Translations under genes and position numbers: made by a program | Notes under the pieces: generated by a model | Told to the model about the DNA's origin: nothing | Seen by the model: the letters and a program-made list of their open reading frames with translations, nothing else | The model's database searches: none | Shown here: piece by piece, positions 61,063-64,000 of the stretch | Layout: the number at the start of each line of letters is the position of its first letter | Numbering within the stretch: position 1 is the stretch's first letter | Assembly (NCBI GenBank): GCA_963778385.1 | Contig: CAVZUA010000008.1 | Coordinates: forward strand, 468,000-531,999 | Length of the DNA stretch: 64,000 nucleotides | Origin: DATARH01 sp963778385 | GTDB lineage: Bacteria; Pseudomonadota; Alphaproteobacteria; ATCC43930; CGMCC-115725 | Direction: 5' to 3'

Positions 61063-62070
61063 TCAAGATACCATGGAAAAAGAAGCTGTTCTTCCATCCT
61101 CCCCCACGATCATGTATGGCTCGGTGAGCATGTAGCCACCGGCTTTGTACTTCTGGGTGAACTCGTGATGCACTTTGAAGAGGAAATATTTGCGGAGCTC
61201 AGGGCACGTACGGGTCATGTCGGTGAACATGGGGATCATTTTTGTGGTGAACCGATGGATGTTCGGTTCGAGGAAGGCCATGTATGAATTCGGCGCGCCG
61301 AAATGGGATTTGTAGATTTTCTTTTGGATGATAGTAATGTAGTCCTCGAATTTGCTCTGCATGAATGAGTGATCGTGCTTGCCTTCCGGCGCTTTGATAC
61401 GTTCCGTACCGCGCCCCACTTCAAAGCCGGGAAAGAAATAAGCTTTCTTATTCTTGAGATCGCGGATCACAAACATTTCGCGGTCCGGCCGGATGTAATG
61501 GTCGACCATTTTGCCGGTCTCACTCCTCACCTGGTCGCCCAAGGGAATGAAGTCTGGCGTGTTGCTATTCTTGGTCAGCTCCGGCATTGTGTCGTGCGCC
61601 AACAACTCGTCACGCGTGAGCATGATAAAGCGGCCGTCACTCTGCATCGCGCCGATGCGGAATGAGGCCATGGCGTGGTCGCTCATGATTTGGTGGGCGA
61701 TGTGCTGCACGCGGCTTTTGCGAGGCGGCACCACGATGCCGAAGTGATCGAGCACCGCTTGGGCACCGAGCGGTGTCAGCTCGTATTGGTCTTTGGTGTA
61801 GAGATAGAGGGTGGGGTTTTCAGCCTGCTCGTCACAGGCCTTTATGTATGCATGGGGTGTGGTGCGCAGCGCTCCGCAGAGATCACTCGCCCATGCTTCT
61901 GATGTGTCGGTGAGAAGGGCTAGGTAGTCCGCGGAGAGGAAGCGGTCATATGCAAGTGCGCGAAGTATCTCGCGCGCGAGTTTGTATTTCGATTGCCCGA
62001 GCAATGATGGCGGGATCTGGGTCTTGTTTCCCGCGAGCGCTCGTAAATCTTTTGCGGCGTGTTGTCTCAG
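61063..62070 (-). CDS. Replic_Relax-like mobilisation/replication protein, CTG start
   Basis: About 335 residues. The winged-helix part (KLAREILRALAYDRFLSADY, DTSEAWASDLCGALRTTPHA) is followed by YELTPLGAQAVLDHFG and a beta/alpha domain (ADHAMASF-like DHAMASFRIGAMQ, YIRPDREMFVIRDLKNKKAY). This matches Replic_Relax (replication-relaxation) proteins found beside relaxases and coupling proteins. No canonical start fits: AGGAGG at 62079-62084 is eight bases before CTG at 62070; the frame stays open to a GTG at 62139. Confidence 0.6.
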   Translation of the reverse strand: MRQHAAKDLRALAGNKTQIPPSLLGQSKYKLAREILRALAYDRFLSADYLALLTDTSEAWASDLCGALRTTPHAYIKACDEQAENPTLYLYTKDQYELTPLGAQAVLDHFGIVVPPRKSRVQHIAHQIMSDHAMASFRIGAMQSDGRFIMLTRDELLAHDTMPELTKNSNTPDFIPLGDQVRSETGKMVDHYIRPDREMFVIRDLKNKKAYFFPGFEVGRGTERIKAPEGKHDHSFMQSKFEDYITIIQKKIYKSHFGAPNSYMAFLEPNIHRFTTKMIPMFTDMTRTCPELRKYFLFKVHHEFTQKYKAGGYMLTEPYMIVGEDGRTASFSMVS

Positions 62071-62151
62071 TAGGCATACCTCCTTTCTAAGAGCTTTTAA
62101 AAGTTCGTCACCTTCCCGACTTGCCTCATAGTGTAACACTAATAAGTATCT

Positions 62152-64000
62152 TCATCCGTTGGGCCGTCGTCTTTCGGTACGGGCATCTCCATTGGGCGGC
62201 GAGAGATTGCCAAGGAGCTGCACAACGCCATCTACGGCTTCCCGAAATTCGATAGCAGCGGACTTTGAGAGATCAGTAACGTCCATGTTGTGAGCCGTCT
62301 TGTTCCCGAATAGTCGGAGTTTATGCAAGAGGTCGCGCGTCTGGCCGTCGACGAGTTTGTGCTCGTAGAGCGCGCGGATCATGTCGACTACCGGCATATT
62401 GGCCCCACAGTCCGGCAAGTCGATAACCGCTCCACGTACCGCGTCTTCAAAGATGCGGCGCCCTTCTAGAGCAATAGCCAGCGGCGTATGATGTGCAAAC
62501 TTCTCGAATGCGTTTTCCTGCGAGGGCGCTTCGGCGGTATAGCCGTACTTTCGTCGGTTCAGGTTCCTGAGCGCGGAATACTCCTCTCTACTCATTCGCG
62601 GCATCCGGTCGAACTCCACCAGCGGGAGCTTGACCTTTTTAGCGCTCTGCATACCTGGCCCGAAGAAGGCGAATTCGTAATGTCCGAGGGTGGTAATGAA
62701 GTCCGCTTCGGTTTTACCCATCGAGCGACAGAGGTTGAAGATATCAGCCGACGTATTGGCGACCATCTTGATTGCCATGTTGGTGTACATCGAATGCCGC
62801 ACTTGGTCGTTTGTGATTTGGCCCATGTGATGCGCGGCGACAAACATGCCCATGCGAGCTTCACGAGCCTCGTCGAGGATGTGGGAGAAGTGCAAATCCT
62901 CAGCGATGAAATTCTGCGCTTCGTCGACGATGAAGCTCGTCGGCATCCGGTCGGGCGCGTCCAGTGCCAGGCGCGGACGAATGGTTCGCGCGACTTCCTC
63001 TATCCAAAAGCGTCCATAGACGTGATTGGCCTTGCTCGCGTCGATGACGATGAGCTTCCCCTTCTGCATTTCTTGGAACATGTCGAAGGTCGAGCGATTG
63101 CCGCCGAAAAGCGCCTCGAACGTAGGGTCGGCGAGGAGGCCGTTTAGGCGAGCAATGATCTCTCCTGCGCGCGGATCGGTTTGCTTCGGATTGGGCTTGA
63201 AGTCGTTCTCGAAGAACGAACGAACGACACGGGAGAGGTTCGGTATTTCGTAGTTGCCGATACCATTGCGGAGCACGTCGATCAGTGTGTCGATGGTCGC
63301 CGTCTGCTCCATCGAGAGGATTGCTCTGAGCGCAAACGTCAGCGTGGTTTGCTGAAGCTGCGTGAGCTCGACGCTGATCGTATTGAAGATGCGGGTGATG
63401 CGGCCGATCGTTTCGTTGATGGCATGCGTCGTGCCGTCGCCCTTCTCAAATAGATTGACTGATACCGATGTGTCGGAAGGATCGAGGATGACAACCCGAT
63501 CGCGCATGTTCCACACATCCGCGAGGTGCAGAATCTCGCGGCAGAGGACCCCCTTGGGCTCCATGACGATCAGCGAGGCGCGGCCCTCGGCGATCTGCGG
63601 GAGGAGTTGATTGATGCGCCAGCGAATGCCGTTGGTTTTCCCTCGGCCGGTTTGCGCGAGGAAGAGGCAATGGGTGTACCAGGCGCGCTCATCGATCCGG
63701 GGCTCGGTGATGTCCTCCTCGACCTCTTCCTCGATTTTTTCTTGGGGTAGCGGGATGGGGACGCCAAAAACAGCCAGAAATGGTGTGTCGGATAGATAAC
63801 GTTGGACAATGTCTCGTGCCGACATGCGCTCACGTAACGCCTCCACCATATCATCGGGACTGAACTGATTTCGGCCCATCTGAGTAGCGAGGGTGAAGAA
63901 CGCGGGGGCCGGATATGATTCACTAAAGAGCGTGTGGAGAGTGCCAGCGAGCTCAGCAACGGCCTCCGTCTCCATCGCGTCGATCAGCAAAACAATGTTT
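62152..64000 (-). CDS. VirD4/TraG-type coupling ATPase, truncated by window edge
   Basis: At least 612 residues, open at 64000. Walker A is LAQTGRGKTNGIRWRINQL, Walker B is SFIVDEAQNFIAEDLHF, and HHMGQITNDQVRHSMYTNMA is the sensor region. FNPLK-type regions are absent, but NLFEKGDGTTHAINETIGRI and ARLNGLLADPTFEALFGGNR fit HerA/TraG-like ATPases. A C-terminal domain of about 120 residues (PVVDMIRALYEHKLVDGQTR) follows. Normally moves relaxosome DNA to a type IV secretion channel; no relaxase or channel genes are in view. Confidence 0.75.
   Translation of the reverse strand, partial: NIVLLIDAMETEAVAELAGTLHTLFSESYPAPAFFTLATQMGRNQFSPDDMVEALRERMSARDIVQRYLSDTPFLAVFGVPIPLPQEKIEEEVEEDITEPRIDERAWYTHCLFLAQTGRGKTNGIRWRINQLLPQIAEGRASLIVMEPKGVLCREILHLADVWNMRDRVVILDPSDTSVSVNLFEKGDGTTHAINETIGRITRIFNTISVELTQLQQTTLTFALRAILSMEQTATIDTLIDVLRNGIGNYEIPNLSRVVRSFFENDFKPNPKQTDPRAGEIIARLNGLLADPTFEALFGGNRSTFDMFQEMQKGKLIVIDASKANHVYGRFWIEEVARTIRPRLALDAPDRMPTSFIVDEAQNFIAEDLHFSHILDEAREARMGMFVAAHHMGQITNDQVRHSMYTNMAIKMVANTSADIFNLCRSMGKTEADFITTLGHYEFAFFGPGMQSAKKVKLPLVEFDRMPRMSREEYSALRNLNRRKYGYTAEAPSQENAFEKFAHHTPLAIALEGRRIFEDAVRGAVIDLPDCGANMPVVDMIRALYEHKLVDGQTRDLLHKLRLFGNKTAHNMDVTDLSKSAAIEFREAVDGVVQLLGNLSPPNGDARTERRRPNG

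Noticed and set aside
1..64000. CRISPR array
   Set aside because: No regularly spaced 20-50 base direct repeats were seen; the 14-mer copies are kilobases apart.
18000..64000. Alternative genetic code (TGA as Gly)
   Set aside because: Many overlapping gene junctions use TGA as a stop (ATGA, TGATG), and only one suspicious in-frame TGA was found.

Overview
The window is a mosaic of two kinds of DNA. From 1 to about 17,990 it reads as the accessory part of a GC-rich alphaproteobacterial chromosome or plasmid. The small-protein families (LTDEE...RYP..PR...LDP proteins, C-x2-C proteins of the TMLE type, BrnT/BrnA, a Rap1a-like secreted protein, a serine recombinase) are ones I associate with Rhizobiales such as Bradyrhizobium relatives. 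From about 18,000 to the right edge almost everything lies on the minus strand and forms a tailed phage, or phage-plasmid, with an HK97-type capsid. Several of its proteins (serine/threonine-rich fibre proteins, the protein at 19.6-20.3 kb, the DUF2341 hub) have a style I know from groundwater and candidate-phyla (Parcubacteria-like) sequences. Blocks of alphaproteobacterial-looking small genes recur inside the phage part (21.4-24.6 kb, 28.2 kb, 55.0 kb), so the element is either a real mosaic or partly chimeric.

Left part. 0.2-2.3 kb: a broken DUF927 plasmid ATPase. 2.4-2.6 kb: a 64-bp inverted repeat pair rich in GTGTCCC. 3.8-4.5 kb: a serine recombinase. 5.6-6.5 kb: a minus-strand run of small membrane and zinc-binding proteins. 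6.6-7.2 kb: BrnT/BrnA toxin-antitoxin. 8.7-9.1 kb: a secreted Rap1a-like protein. 10.9-12.1 kb: an orphan capsule-export lipoprotein. 12.4-14.3 kb: three small genes that share a repeated leader, plus a DNA-ligase fragment. 15.1 kb: tRNA-Lys(TTT). 15.3-18 kb: more small host-type genes.

Phage part. 17.9-20.5 kb: recombination genes (PD-(D/E)XK nuclease and a putative annealing protein) with small membrane proteins. 20.5-28.1 kb: small genes and strongly structured non-coding DNA, including long stems and a predicted pseudoknot. 28.4-29.8 kb: lysis cassette (holin candidate, NlpC/P60-like enzyme, M23 peptidase). 29.8-44.97 kb: tail and head genes (collar fibre, hub fused to DUF2341/LamG, tape measure, tail chaperones with a predicted -1 frameshift, tail tube, HK97 gp10-like protein, connectors, major capsid protein, prohead protease fused to a scaffold-like domain). 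45-49.2 kb: secreted or anchored fibre-like proteins and a CAP-domain protein. 49.2-54.4 kb: HNH nuclease, MuF, portal, terminase. 55-61 kb: small DNA-binding and zinc proteins, an HNH nuclease, a DUF932 protein and a CHC2 zinc-finger protein. 61-64 kb: a Replic_Relax-like protein and a VirD4/TraG-type coupling ATPase that runs off the window.

A complete head, tail and lysis set beside a mobilisation-type ATPase and Replic_Relax protein suggests a phage-plasmid or mobilisable phage. Many conserved GC-rich genes (terminase, portal, MuF, capsid, DUF927) are split by one-base shifts while neighbours such as the tape measure are intact. That points to indel errors in the assembly at least as much as to decay, so I annotate these as single genes with frameshifts.
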